Of a stretch of 64,000 nucleotides of DNA, positions 54,642 through 63,410 are shown piece by piece. The notes below the pieces were generated by a model. The model had not been told where the DNA came from. It did no database searches and saw nothing but the letters and a program-made list of their open reading frames with translations. The DNA lies in contig JADJUV010000021.1 in assembly GCA_016716885.1 (NCBI GenBank), forward strand, positions 1 to 64,000, read 5' to 3'. Numbering within the stretch: the stretch's first letter is position 1; every line of letters starts with the position of its first letter. Both the position numbers and the translations under genes were made by a program. The DNA is from Candidatus Trichofilum aggregatum. GTDB taxonomy: Bacteria > Chloroflexota > Anaerolineae > Promineifilales > Promineifilaceae.

Positions 54642-55964
54642 TCACGGTTCATTATTGATCGGCGGCCGCAACGCATAACCCACGCCTCTTTCACTGACAA
54701 TCCAGTTGCCGTATGGCTCAATGGCGCGGCGCAGTCGTTTAATGAGGGTTTTGAGGCGATCCGGGTCTTTGAGGATGTTGTCACCCCATACGGCCATCTC
54801 TAATTCTTCCCCATGCACCACATCGTTCATCCGTTTGCCCAGGCAGACCAGGATGTCAAACTGAGAGGTGGTGAGGTTGATTTCATGGCCGTTGGCTTTG
54901 ACTTGATGTTTCTGCGGGTCAATGACGAAGGGGCCAGCCTGGATCAAACCTTCTACTTGTTGACGACGGATGAAGCGGCGTAAGATTTCGCTGGTGTAGT
55001 GGTACCCTTGTTCGCCAGGAACAAGCAGGCATTGTTGCTCCAACATACGCATGATGTCTACTGGCCCATCGCCAATAGCCAGGGCGTATTGGGCCTCAAG
55101 GCTCAGGTTTTGCCAGAGGTAACTAAGGTGAGATTCAGCCTCAATTTCGATGGGTGTATCGAGGGCGTCAAAGTCGCTCGCGGCCGCGGGGTTATCTCTC
55201 ACCATCTGGAAAATGTGGTACCCGGCCACGTGCAAGAAAAATGGATGCGGCCCCACTAAATACAAAATATGGGCGATGATCTCGGGCGTGAACTGGATGG
55301 TGGTTTCTTGTAATCGGTTGGCAAGTAGCTCTTTGCCCTCGGTCTCGTTCATTAAACCCAGGGGCAAGGTGACAAAAATATTGAAAAAGGGTGAACTGAG
55401 GATTTTTTCGTCGGCGGTGATGAGGAAAAGGGGATGCTGGCTGGCGGTTAGGTAAGCCAAACCATATTTGGTGGTGAGGCCCCGCAAACGGGCAAAGAAA
55501 TAAGGTGTAAGCTGTTCATTGCTGGCTAACAGTTCAAACTCATCCAGCATGAAGACAATGATCAGCCCCTGCTGGCTAATGTGGTGCAAAGCCCGGTCTA
55601 GCCCCCGGTAGCTATCACCTTCGGGCACAGGGGGCAGGGTGAGGCCCGCGGCCGCGGCCGCGTCTTGCAAACCCATCAACAACACCTCATACACCTCATC
55701 CGGGGGCGATCCCCCTAACTCCTGACAATCCACCATCACAAACAGGGCCTGCGGGGGAGCCAGGTCAAAGGGGGCACGCACCTCAGGCCGGCACAAATGC
55801 AAAAAGAACGAACTCTTGCCGATGCGGCGAGGGCCAATCAGCGACACGCTTTGGCCGTTGCGTAACAAACCCAAAATCTGAGCGGTTTCTGCTGTGCGGC
55901 CCCAAAAATGATGGGCGTGACGAATAGCTCCACGATGGTAGAAAGGGTTGTCAAGATTATTCAT
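54642..55964 (-). CDS. P-loop NTPase fused to OmpR-type DNA-binding domain
   Basis: From the ATG at 55964 (AGGA 5 nt upstream) the product has 440 residues. The first part has VGRTAETAQIL-like HFWGRTAETAQILGLL, Walker A GPRRIGKSS near 45-53 and Walker B IVFMLDEFELLA near 140, then helical subdomains with an LVGPHPFFLHVAGYHIFQMV segment. The C-terminal 95 residues are a winged helix of the OmpR/PhoB trans_reg_C type: FDILVCLGKRMNDVVHGEELEMAVWG and LIKRLRRAIEPYGNWIVSERGVGY. I infer an NTP-dependent transcription factor. The receptor gene downstream carries the same DEFE-type NTPase class, so a receptor/regulator pair is plausible. AfsR/SARP proteins have the reverse domain order. The frame extends to 56060 without a plausible start. 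Confidence 0.85.
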   Translation of the reverse strand: MNNLDNPFYHRGAIRHAHHFWGRTAETAQILGLLRNGQSVSLIGPRRIGKSSFFLHLCRPEVRAPFDLAPPQALFVMVDCQELGGSPPDEVYEVLLMGLQDAAAAAGLTLPPVPEGDSYRGLDRALHHISQQGLIIVFMLDEFELLASNEQLTPYFFARLRGLTTKYGLAYLTASQHPLFLITADEKILSSPFFNIFVTLPLGLMNETEGKELLANRLQETTIQFTPEIIAHILYLVGPHPFFLHVAGYHIFQMVRDNPAAASDFDALDTPIEIEAESHLSYLWQNLSLEAQYALAIGDGPVDIMRMLEQQCLLVPGEQGYHYTSEILRRFIRRQQVEGLIQAGPFVIDPQKHQVKANGHEINLTTSQFDILVCLGKRMNDVVHGEELEMAVWGDNILKDPDRLKTLIKRLRRAIEPYGNWIVSERGVGYALRPPINNEP

Positions 55965-56177
55965 AACCGTCCTGATTGCACCTGGCATGATCGACTCAAT
56001 TGAGTGAATTAGCCCCAAAACAAAAAAAGCCCAAACCAGGGGCAATTGTAACACAATCAACGTTTAAACGACTATTTTAGTGGCAAATTGGTGACAACAG
56101 GCAAACCGAGAGGCTCGTTTAGATGGGTTCAATTTTTAGAGATTGAACCCATCGAGGGTGAGCAGTTGCACTTATTT

Positions 56178-56639
56178 CTAAAACAGGAAAGGCAGCCAGG
56201 GGATAGCGCTGTCGAAGAGAGGACGGTATTGCCAGTTGAGGATTTCCATCATGATAAAATCGGCAATGGCCCAGAGGCCAAAACAGCTAAAGGCAAATAT
56301 CAAGATGGCAAGGGCAATGGAGATAAGCAGGCAACTCTGGGCCACATGAAACGAACGGCTGGGGAGAGTACGAACGGTGCTTTCGGAGGGGGTGACTCGC
56401 GGCCGCGACTGTGAACGGGGTGCGGCCGCGGGTATAGCCATAACCAGCCCTTGCCCCGTACAGCCCAAAGCCGTGCAGTGATTGCTGTTCGCCTGCCAGC
56501 AATGAGCATGATGCCGGGTGGCATCTTCCGGGCAGATGACGATTTCTTCCCCGGGGGCAAAGGGATGTTTGCACAAGGCACATTCCTCACCCAGAAAGGG
56601 GTTGCTTTTGTCAATGGTAATGGGACGGACACGGGTCAT
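56178..56639 (-). CDS. Prokaryotic RING-like zinc protein with membrane segment
   Basis: The 153-residue protein has a RING-like zinc site in its first 60 residues: Cys 20 and 23 (CALC), Cys 36 (VICP), His 46 and Cys 47 (HAHC), and Cys 55 and 60. This is the pattern of the Prok-RING family. A Pro/Ser/Arg-rich linker follows, then a hydrophobic helix (CLLISIALAILIFAFSCFGLW) at about 101-122, with a short tail. The zinc domain is probably cytoplasmic and may bind protein partners. An enzymatic ligase function is not established for most bacterial members. It lies 14 bp before the start of the proline-dehydrogenase gene end and reads the same way. Confidence 0.75.
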   Translation of the reverse strand: MTRVRPITIDKSNPFLGEECALCKHPFAPGEEIVICPEDATRHHAHCWQANSNHCTALGCTGQGLVMAIPAAAPRSQSRPRVTPSESTVRTLPSRSFHVAQSCLLISIALAILIFAFSCFGLWAIADFIMMEILNWQYRPLFDSAIPWLPFLF

Positions 56640-56653
56640 ACGATGTTGATGCC

Positions 56654-57688
56654 CTAACGCCGCAATAGATTACTTAAGAAAAACCAGAGATTCGCGGGTC
56701 GTTCAGCCAATCGGCGCATGAAGTAAGGATACCAGGCTGTGCCATACGGTACATAAATACGCACCCTGTACCCTTCATCCACCAGGGCCTGTTGCAGTTC
56801 AGGCCGAATGCCATAAAGCATCTGAAACTCAAAAGCGTCGGCGGGAATGTGTTGTTCCCGGACATATGCTTTGGTCGCTTCAATCATGTTGGCATCATGC
56901 GTAGCCACCGCCAAATAGACACCATTCTGTCGCGCCTCAGGGCTGAGAAGCATTTTTACCAGCTTAATATAGTTGGCGTCGGTGTCTGCTTTTACGGGGA
57001 ACGCCAGTTCCGGCGGCTCGGCATAGGCCCCTTTGCACAAACGCACCCAGGCCCCCGACTCGACCAATCGGCGCACATCCGCTTCGCTACGATATAGATA
57101 CGCCTGAATGACAACCCCCACATTTTCAAAACCGGCTTCCTCACGCAACCAGCGGTAAATATCCAGAGTGATATCCACCAGCGAACTTTCTTCCATGTCC
57201 AGTCGTATTTTGTTATTGGTTTCTCGGGCGAGGGTGAGGAGTTGGACCAGGCTTTCACGGGTCAGGGCCGGATCAATTTTAAGCCCTAGCTGACTGAGTT
57301 TTAGGGAAACGTTGGCCTGAACCCCTGTTTGATGAACCTGATCTAGCAGGTTTAATATTTCATCGCGGGCGATAAACGCTTCCTCGCGTGAGGTTACACT
57401 TTCGCCCAGGTAATCAAGGGTGGCGAGCATCCCCCGTTGGTTGAGTGCTTGGGTGGCCGCCATGGCTTCATCAATGGATTCACCCGCAACAAAGCGGCGC
57501 ACGACGGGCCGGGCCAGGGGTAGATGGGTGACCAAAGTGCGTGCCCACGCGGCCGCGGACAAATAAAGTAGGAAGGTTCTTAGCCATTGCTCGCCACTGT
57601 AATAGAAAAGTATAAGAAATAGTAGAAGAACTAGTAAGAAAAGCAGTTTATAAGCTAGTCTGTGGGATAGGGTATTTTTGCGTGACAT
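56654..57688 (-). CDS. Proline dehydrogenase (monofunctional, PutB type)
   Basis: Proline dehydrogenase is a flavoenzyme that oxidises proline to pyrroline-5-carboxylate. This protein of 344 residues has all family motifs: VSLKLSQLGLKID, IRLDMEESSLVDITL, VGVVIQAYLYRSEADV, WVRLCKGAY, VATHDANMI, EFQMLYGI and RIYVPYGTAWYPYFMRRLAERPAN. The start at 57688 gives an N-terminal hydrophobic helix (LLFLLVLLLFLILFYYS) before the usual core start FLLYLSAAAWARTLVTHLP. No in-frame start lies between them, so this is a membrane-anchored variant or the start is an unusual codon. The P5C dehydrogenase gene is not in the window. The stop is 14 bp from the RING-like gene start. Confidence 0.92.
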   Translation of the reverse strand: MSRKNTLSHRLAYKLLFLLVLLLFLILFYYSGEQWLRTFLLYLSAAAWARTLVTHLPLARPVVRRFVAGESIDEAMAATQALNQRGMLATLDYLGESVTSREEAFIARDEILNLLDQVHQTGVQANVSLKLSQLGLKIDPALTRESLVQLLTLARETNNKIRLDMEESSLVDITLDIYRWLREEAGFENVGVVIQAYLYRSEADVRRLVESGAWVRLCKGAYAEPPELAFPVKADTDANYIKLVKMLLSPEARQNGVYLAVATHDANMIEATKAYVREQHIPADAFEFQMLYGIRPELQQALVDEGYRVRIYVPYGTAWYPYFMRRLAERPANLWFFLSNLLRR

Positions 57689-58168
57689 AGGTGGGTTTGG
57701 GCAAAGGTCTAAATGGGCCACAAAACAGTTAGCCAAAGGAATTTGGCTGAAGATTAGTAAGCTGATTTTAGCTTGGCTCAACCTTCAGGCCAAATAACCT
57801 AAATCATGTCTGAGCGGGGGCCGAACCGTAACGTTTACCGGGTTATTACACTAAATGGTTGAATAATGCCTTAAGAGGTCGGCTACAGTCACCAAAATTT
57901 GCCTGATCACGATCTCTTCATACAATTGTAATAAATATTTGCCATACTATTGCACAGGTTGTGCAAAGGTTATAGCGAGCAGTTAACATTTATAACGATA
58001 CAAGCGGCGCACCGCTCACCTGCTTACGAGAGGCCGTGGCCGCGCCCATTCAATTCATCATTCGGGTGAATCGTTGGTAAGGTTCAATCGTTATAAATGT
58101 TAAATAGGCCCAATATCCATCTTCCCCAAACGGCAAGAGAGATAGCTGGGCAAAAGGATGACACGGTT
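57689..58168. other. Divergent promoter region and sigma-factor leader
   Basis: The region holds a TTGCAC-AGGTT-GTGCAA inverted repeat (57950-57966), a candidate operator, and a 17-bp inverted repeat at 57983-57999 and 58087-58103. AT-rich DNA between 57840 and 57950 probably contains promoters. No gene is visible. Confidence 0.5.
57983..58103. repeat. 121-bp unit with perfect 17-bp terminal inverted repeats
   Basis: TTAACATTTATAACGAT (57983-57999) and ATCGTTATAAATGTTAA (58087-58103) are exact inverse complements. They enclose an 87-nt interior containing AGCGGCGCACCGCT, a further short palindrome. It could be a MITE or, because it lies in the sigma-factor leader, an RNA switch. No target duplication is obvious. 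Confidence 0.7.
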
Positions 58169-59368
58169 ATGTTGCCTGAAGTCAATGACCTGTTCACCAG
58201 CGAACAGCTAGAGACTTTGATTAACCAGGCCATCCAGCAGGGTCAAATGCTGACGTCCATCCAGGTATATGAAGTCATCCCCGGCACCGAGGATGATCTG
58301 GAATTATTCCTGGCGGTGAGGGATGCATTAACGGGGCGGGGTGTTTTGGTTCAAGATGATAATGAAAGATCGCTTGCTGAGGGAGACGATGAAGAATGGT
58401 TAGTCTCAGCGGCACTTGAAGAATTGTTGGCCTCGGCCCCCATCACACACCGCTTCAACGGGCAGAATCATGACGCGCTTGACTTATATTTTCAAGAAAT
58501 GCGTCAGCAGACCTTGTTGACGGCCAGCGAAGAAATTCAGTTAGCCAAAGCCATCGAAGCTGGGCGCGCGGCCGCGAAAAATTTAGACCATGCTCATAAA
58601 TACGAGCGTATCGCTCACCCCATCAATGAAGCTTTGCTCATGGCTGAGGCAGCCCGCAGTCGTTTAGCTCTATCCAACACCCGCCTCGTCATTAGCATCG
58701 CCAAAAAATATCAGGGGCGTGGTTTACCCCTTCTTGATCTCATTCAAGAAGGCAACATCGGCTTGCTCAAGGCGGTTGACAAGTATGATTACCGCATGGG
58801 CAACCGGTTTAGCACCTACGCCACCTGGTGGATCCGCCAGGCTGTTGCGCGTGCGGTCTTAAACTATGGTCGGATGATCCGCCTGCCCGCCCATTTGAGC
58901 CAGGAACTTAATCAGCTTTATCGGGTGGCTCAAGATTTAGAGCAAGAGGGAGCACACGCACCATCCCCAGAAGAAATTGCGGAACGGGTAGAAATGCCCC
59001 TGGCCCGCGTAGAGTGGCTGATGACGGCCAGCCAGCGCCCCATCAACCTGGAACAAACATTAGGTGAAGAAGGGGATACCGAAATCGGTGAGCTGGTACA
59101 AGATCAAAATAGCCCATCTCCCAGTGATACCGTGGCCGAGAGTATGCTGGTGGAGCAGGTTGAAGGCATTTTGGCTCAGTTGCCCCAACGCGAAGCCGAA
59201 ATCTTGCGCCTGCGTTTTGGGCTGGAAGGGTACGAACCGCACACCCTCAAAGAGATTGGCGCCATGTTTAACCTGTCTCGCGAGCGCATTCGCCAGCTAG
59301 AAAAACTCATCCTGAGCAAACTGCGTGTACCCGAAATCGCAGGTCACCTCCAACCCTATCTTTACTGA
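58169..59368 (+). CDS. RNA polymerase sigma factor, sigma-70 (RpoD/SigA-like)
   Basis: The 399-residue product contains the sigma-70 regions 1.2 (DALDLYFQEMRQQTLLTASEE), 2 (LVISIAKKYQGRGLPLLDLI, then EGNIGLLKAVDKYDYRMG and RFSTYATWWIRQAVARAV), 3 (PAHLSQELNQLYRVAQDLE) and 4 (REAEILRLRFGLEG then NLSRERIRQLEKLILSKLR). Region 1.1 is short. The RpoD-box and HTH match housekeeping-type or group 2 factors. I place the start at the ATG at 58169 (AAAGGA 10 nt upstream). An in-frame ATG at 58097 lies inside the 17-bp inverted repeat and would add 24 residues. A strong terminator follows. Which sigma it is cannot be told from the window. Confidence 0.9.
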   Translation: MLPEVNDLFTSEQLETLINQAIQQGQMLTSIQVYEVIPGTEDDLELFLAVRDALTGRGVLVQDDNERSLAEGDDEEWLVSAALEELLASAPITHRFNGQNHDALDLYFQEMRQQTLLTASEEIQLAKAIEAGRAAAKNLDHAHKYERIAHPINEALLMAEAARSRLALSNTRLVISIAKKYQGRGLPLLDLIQEGNIGLLKAVDKYDYRMGNRFSTYATWWIRQAVARAVLNYGRMIRLPAHLSQELNQLYRVAQDLEQEGAHAPSPEEIAERVEMPLARVEWLMTASQRPINLEQTLGEEGDTEIGELVQDQNSPSPSDTVAESMLVEQVEGILAQLPQREAEILRLRFGLEGYEPHTLKEIGAMFNLSRERIRQLEKLILSKLRVPEIAGHLQPYLY

Positions 59369-59392
59369 TAGAACAACCAACTTAAACAAAAA

Positions 59393-59428
59393 AGCCCGCC
59401 AGATCAAACATCTGGCGGGCTTTTTTTG
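59393..59428 (+). terminator. Strong rho-independent terminator of the sigma gene
   Basis: AGCCCGCCAGAT (59393-59404) pairs perfectly with ATCTGGCGGGCT (59410-59421), with a 5-nt loop and a T7 tail, 24 bp after the stop codon. Confidence 0.95.
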
Positions 59429-59430
59429 TT

Positions 59431-59507
59431 CGTAGTAACGGCTTTAGCCGGTTGAGACTGGCCCGCTAAAGCGGTCACTACAAACGCAAAAGCGATCACT
59501 ACAAACG
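59431..59507. repeat. Partial CCGCTTTAGCGG repeat
   Basis: GTAGTAACGGCTTTAGCCGG and CCGCTAAAGCGGTCACTAC form a mismatched hairpin related to the MITE-like family at 38478. A second GCGATCACTACAAACG follows. The MITE termini are missing. Confidence 0.6.
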
Positions 59508-59605
59508 AGGCGTACCCCCTAACTTCAAATCCCCACAACTTCAGTGGAGTTCGTTATAATCATCAAGGCCTTGCACAAATCATCATCCCCAAAGAGGAGC
59601 TTCCC

Positions 59606-60630
59606 ATGTTTTACGAGGTAACTGACTTCCTAGCCCCCATTCGCCAACTGCATGAGCAAATACGCGAGGCCGTCGTGCTGGCCTGCGAACAATCTAGCCT
59701 GGAATCCATGTCCGCCATTGCCAAAGATGAGGCGGGCGATACGATTTATGAGATAGACCGGATCAGTGAAGAACAACTCATCCGTTTTTTCACCGACACC
59801 ATTGCCCAACATACCCCCATCATCCTCATTGCCGAAGGGCTGGATAACGGCGGCAAAATGGTGTTACCCGTGGGCACCGCCGAAGCCGAAGCCCGGTGGC
59901 GCATCATCGTTGATCCCATTGATGGCACACGCGGCATCATGTACCAAAAACGAAGCCCCTGGATTCTCACTGGGGTGGCGCCCAACAAAGGGCCAGACAC
60001 GCATCTGGGGGATATTGTTCTGGCGGTGCAAACGGAAATCCCACTGGTCAAACAACATTTGTCTGATGTGGTCTGGGCGGTGAAGGGGCAAGGCGTGGGG
60101 GCGGAGCGGTATAACCGACTGACCGGTGAACGGCAACCTCTAACCGTCCGGCCTTCACAGGCACAGAGTATCGCCCACGGGTTTGCCATGATCGCCCGCT
60201 TTTTCCTGGGGCGCGTGAAATATTGGCCGCCATTGATGAAGAGGTTGTCCAGCAAGCTTTAGGGCCGGTACAACCAGGCAAAGCCCACTGTTTTGAAGAT
60301 CAATACATCTGTACAGGTGGACAACTTTTTGAGCTAATGGCCGGACGAGATCGCTTCAACGCCGATATTCGTCCGCTGATGGAACCATTGCTGGCCGAAC
60401 GAGGGTTAGCGTTGGGCATTTGTTGTCATCCTTATGACATCTGCACCGAATTGATCGCGCGGGAACTGGGGGTTATCATCACCGATGAGCAAGGGCGGCC
60501 GCTGACCGCCCCGCTTGATGTGGACGCCGATGTGAGTTGGGTCGGTTATGCCAATCAGCATATCCAGGCCCAGATCGAACCCCTTCTGCAACAGGCTTTG
60601 CGAAAACGAGGTCTCTTGGAGGCTCAATGA
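59606..60630 (+). CDS. Inositol monophosphatase-fold phosphatase-like protein, frameshifted
   Basis: Frames 59606-60262 and 60223-60630 form one product of about 340 residues. The metal site of the FIG superfamily is visible as VDPIDGTRGI, with a Glu in ILIAEGLDNGG and a C-terminal ICCHPYDICTELIARELGVIIT region. The usual WD.AA motif near the C-terminus is PYDICTEL here, so the class differs from canonical IMPase and substrate is uncertain. The break is at TTTTTCCTGGGG (60200-60211). One more C would give FFPGAREILAAIDEEVV. The stop overlaps the ATG of manA, so the two are translationally coupled. This points to a role in mannose or sugar-phosphate metabolism. Confidence 0.8.
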
Positions 60631-61619
60631 CCAACCAACCCCTTTATCCCCTGTTTTTTACCCCTGTTTTGAAAGATTACCTCTGGGGCGGCCGCAACCT
60701 GGAAACATTAGGGCGCGTCTTGCCACCCACTGGGGTCATTGCCGAAAGTTGGGAAATCGCCGGACATGAGGATGGCATCTCGGTGGTGGCAAACGGTCAT
60801 TTTGCGGGCCTGCCGCTCACGGAATTACATCAACAACTCGGGCTAGACCTCATCGGCGGCCGCAACGCCTGGGCACAGGCACGGGGTAAATTCCCTCTGC
60901 TCATCAAACTGCTCGATGCCAGCCAGCCCCTGTCGGTGCAGGTTCACCCGGATGACGATTATGCTCTGGCTCACGAAGGCAACGAGCTAGGCAAAACAGA
61001 AATGTGGGTTGTTCTGCGGGCCGAACCGGGGGCGGAAATCATTCTGGGAGTAAAGGCCGGAACCACCCCGGAAAACTTCCGTGCCGCTCTGGAAAACGGC
61101 CAGCTCGAACCGTATTTACACCACATTCCCGTTAAGACGGGGGATCACGTTTGTGTACCGGCAGGATCACTCCATGCCATCATGGGGGGGTTACTCATCG
61201 CTGAAATTCAGCAGAACTCCAATACCACCTATCGGGTGTATGATTGGAACCGGATGGGGACGGATGGCAGACCGCGGCCGCTACATGTTGACAAAGCCCT
61301 GACCGTTATTAACTTTGACCAGGTGGAACCAGCCTTACACCCCGCCCGGCTCATCAGCGACTCAAAAGGCATCCGTCGCTTGGAGTTGTGTCGTAACCGC
61401 TATTTTGTGACCGAGCAGGTGGAACTGGCTCAGGGAGCTGTCTGGGAAGGGTCTACCAACGGGGAAAGTCTGGAAATTTGGGGCTGTTTAACTGGACAAG
61501 CCACGGTCAATGGGTTGGGCTTAGCCGCAGTACAGTTCACCCTTCTGCCCGCGGCCTTAGGCGCATTTACGATTGCGGCCCAGAGTGCAACCACCTTGTT
61601 GCGCACAACGGTAGAATAA
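60627..61619 (+). CDS. manA: Mannose-6-phosphate isomerase, class I
   Basis: ManA interconverts mannose-6-phosphate and fructose-6-phosphate, feeding GDP-mannose for glycans. The 330-residue zinc enzyme has the type I cupin motifs: LLIKLLDASQPLSVQVHPDD with the zinc-binding Gln and His near 100, GKTEMWVVL with Glu, PAGSLHAIMGGLLIAEIQQN with His, and TTYRVYDWNR. ATG 60627 overlaps the TGA of the upstream phosphatase-like gene, which fixes the start. The length is shorter than in enteric ManA and typical of Gram-positive and Chloroflexota forms. Mannosyl-type precursors would serve the glycosyltransferases of the region. Confidence 0.93.
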   Translation: MTNQPLYPLFFTPVLKDYLWGGRNLETLGRVLPPTGVIAESWEIAGHEDGISVVANGHFAGLPLTELHQQLGLDLIGGRNAWAQARGKFPLLIKLLDASQPLSVQVHPDDDYALAHEGNELGKTEMWVVLRAEPGAEIILGVKAGTTPENFRAALENGQLEPYLHHIPVKTGDHVCVPAGSLHAIMGGLLIAEIQQNSNTTYRVYDWNRMGTDGRPRPLHVDKALTVINFDQVEPALHPARLISDSKGIRRLELCRNRYFVTEQVELAQGAVWEGSTNGESLEIWGCLTGQATVNGLGLAAVQFTLLPAALGAFTIAAQSATTLLRTTVE

Positions 61620-61684
61620 GCAGGGCTTTGATTGACGAAGGACGAATTTTGTCCTTCGTCCCTCGTCACAAAACACGCTTTCTC

Positions 61685-62851
61685 TCAATACAAGAACATC
61701 GGTTTGCCGAGAACGTGGCGGACTTTGGGCCGATAGGTTTTACTATCGTACAGTTCGCTTACGTCTACTCGTTTTACGCCGGTAGCGACGGTGCTCATCG
61801 GAATGTGGGTGTAGGTGCCATCACGCAGAGCAACCATGCGGCCGCTAACCCCTTCACGGATTAAGTCCATAGCCATGTGGGCAAAATTCACCGCCACCAT
61901 TAAGTCTAGCGCGTCGGCCGCCCCGGAGCGCATAAGATAAGCCAGGCTCTGGTTGACGATGTTTTCGCCAGTGAGTTTCTTCAGCGCCTCACCGGTTATC
62001 TCGCCAATACCCCCTAATTTACGATGCCCGTAAGCATCCGTTTCGCCATATTCAACCACCTTACCACCGACCATGTGCGCCCCTTCACTAATCGTCACCA
62101 TGGCATAATTGCTGGGGTTGCCGCGCTTATCTTGCATCACCAGCTCGGCCAGGCGCTCGGGGTCAAAGGGCACTTCAGAAATGATGGCCCGGTCAACGCC
62201 GGCCAGGTAGGAGCTGATGAGGCTGGTTTCGCCACTATTGCGCCCGAATAGCTCAACGATGGCGATGCGCTCGTGAGAGCCGGTGCTGGTGCGCAATTGG
62301 TGAATAAACTGAACACTACGAGTCACGGCGGTACTGAAACCAATGCAGTAATCGGTGCCATACACGTCGTTATCCATGGTTTTGGGAATCGCCACGACGG
62401 GGAACCCTTCGCTGTGCAGCCGTTCGCCAAAGCTGAGGGTATCGTCACCGCCGATGGGGATGAGTCGCTCGATGCCCAGGTATTCCAGGTTTTTGAGGAC
62501 GTGGGGGGTGAAATCTCGCGGCCGCGGGTCAGACGCTTCAGCTTCTAGATGTTGCGGATCACGCAGGAAGGTGGGCACAGCCTGGGGCTTCACCTTGCCG
62601 GGGTTGGTGCGGCTGGTGTGCAGAATAGTACCGCCGGTGCGGTCAATCGTGCGCACGGCCTGGTTATCTAAAGGGATGAAATGTTTGCTAAAACTTTCCG
62701 GATCATCCGAATTAAATTCTAAAAGTCCACCCCAACCGCGCCGTATACCAATTACCTCATGTCCTTCATCAACTGCCCGATTAACAACGGATTTGATGCA
62801 AGGGTTTAATCCGGGCACGTCTCCCCCGCCCGTCAGGATACCAATTTTCAT
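61685..62851 (-). CDS. 6-phosphofructokinase, probably pyrophosphate-type
   Basis: The 388-residue protein has the PfkA fold: KIGILTGGGDVPGLNP for the N-terminal nucleotide loop and the active-site segment near residue 172 PKTMDNDVYGTDYCIGFSTA. The phosphoryl-donor loop is IPIGGDDT near 140. ATP-specific enzymes have Gly at the second Asp position and Gly in place of the Lys (GTIDND), while PPi-dependent ones have Asp and Lys as here, so PPi is the predicted donor. FGRNSGETSL and GGIGEITGEALKKL are the sugar-binding parts. TAAGGAGAGATTGTT precedes the ATG at 62851. Convergent with manA. Confidence 0.9.
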   Translation of the reverse strand: MKIGILTGGGDVPGLNPCIKSVVNRAVDEGHEVIGIRRGWGGLLEFNSDDPESFSKHFIPLDNQAVRTIDRTGGTILHTSRTNPGKVKPQAVPTFLRDPQHLEAEASDPRPRDFTPHVLKNLEYLGIERLIPIGGDDTLSFGERLHSEGFPVVAIPKTMDNDVYGTDYCIGFSTAVTRSVQFIHQLRTSTGSHERIAIVELFGRNSGETSLISSYLAGVDRAIISEVPFDPERLAELVMQDKRGNPSNYAMVTISEGAHMVGGKVVEYGETDAYGHRKLGGIGEITGEALKKLTGENIVNQSLAYLMRSGAADALDLMVAVNFAHMAMDLIREGVSGRMVALRDGTYTHIPMSTVATGVKRVDVSELYDSKTYRPKVRHVLGKPMFLY

Positions 62852-63410
62852 AACAATCTCTCCTTATCAATGAATCGTTTTGCCAGAGGTGGAAAGCAGT
62901 AAATCGGCCCTATTATACTGCCAATTATGGACAAAGGAATCTATAACGCTGAGACGTTCAGGGCTTTTCCAAGTCTTTAGTGGGTTCTCCCCCCCCCCCC
63001 CCCCCCCGGGGGGGGGGAAAAGGAGGGGGGGGGGGGCGGGGGGGGGGGGGGGGGGGTAAAGTTCCCGCCCGGCGGGTGAGGTGGGGAAAATGCCCGATAC
63101 GATGGTGCAACGCTAAGAAATCGGTCTTTGGAAAAGCCGTGCTGGATGGACGCGCTTTCCTGCGCTTTGTCTTCACGTCGTCAATATGACTAAATCCCTA
63201 TATCCCCTCACCATTCAGGGATGATATATATTCAGTAGCAGGTCGTAATGGTATTTTATGTTGCCTACCAGCCATGATGACACCTCATATGGCTAAAGCC
63301 ATAACCCTCAAACTAAACTCTGTACTGGTTTCCCTCGATTTAACATACTGAGTCTTATGGCGTCTTGATGATTCCCTTCAAGTTGTCTCGAACCCATTTA
63401 TGGAGGTTTT
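62852..63410. other. Intergenic with G/C homopolymer block
   Basis: A C17 run directly followed by long G runs spans 62989-63056. Nothing coding is visible on either strand. The second half is AT-rich and ends with GGAGG (63402-63406) for the next gene. Confidence 0.6.
62989..63056. repeat. C17/G-run tract
   Basis: About 17 C are followed by G runs of 10-19 separated only by A4, AG and single C. The tract is self-complementary at its C/G join and is likely to be of uncertain length. Confidence 0.85.

Noticed and set aside
54642..55964. SARP/AfsR-type regulator
   Set aside because: In AfsR-type proteins the DNA-binding domain is N-terminal, followed by BTAD and NTPase. Here the NTPase is N-terminal and no BTAD segment is visible.
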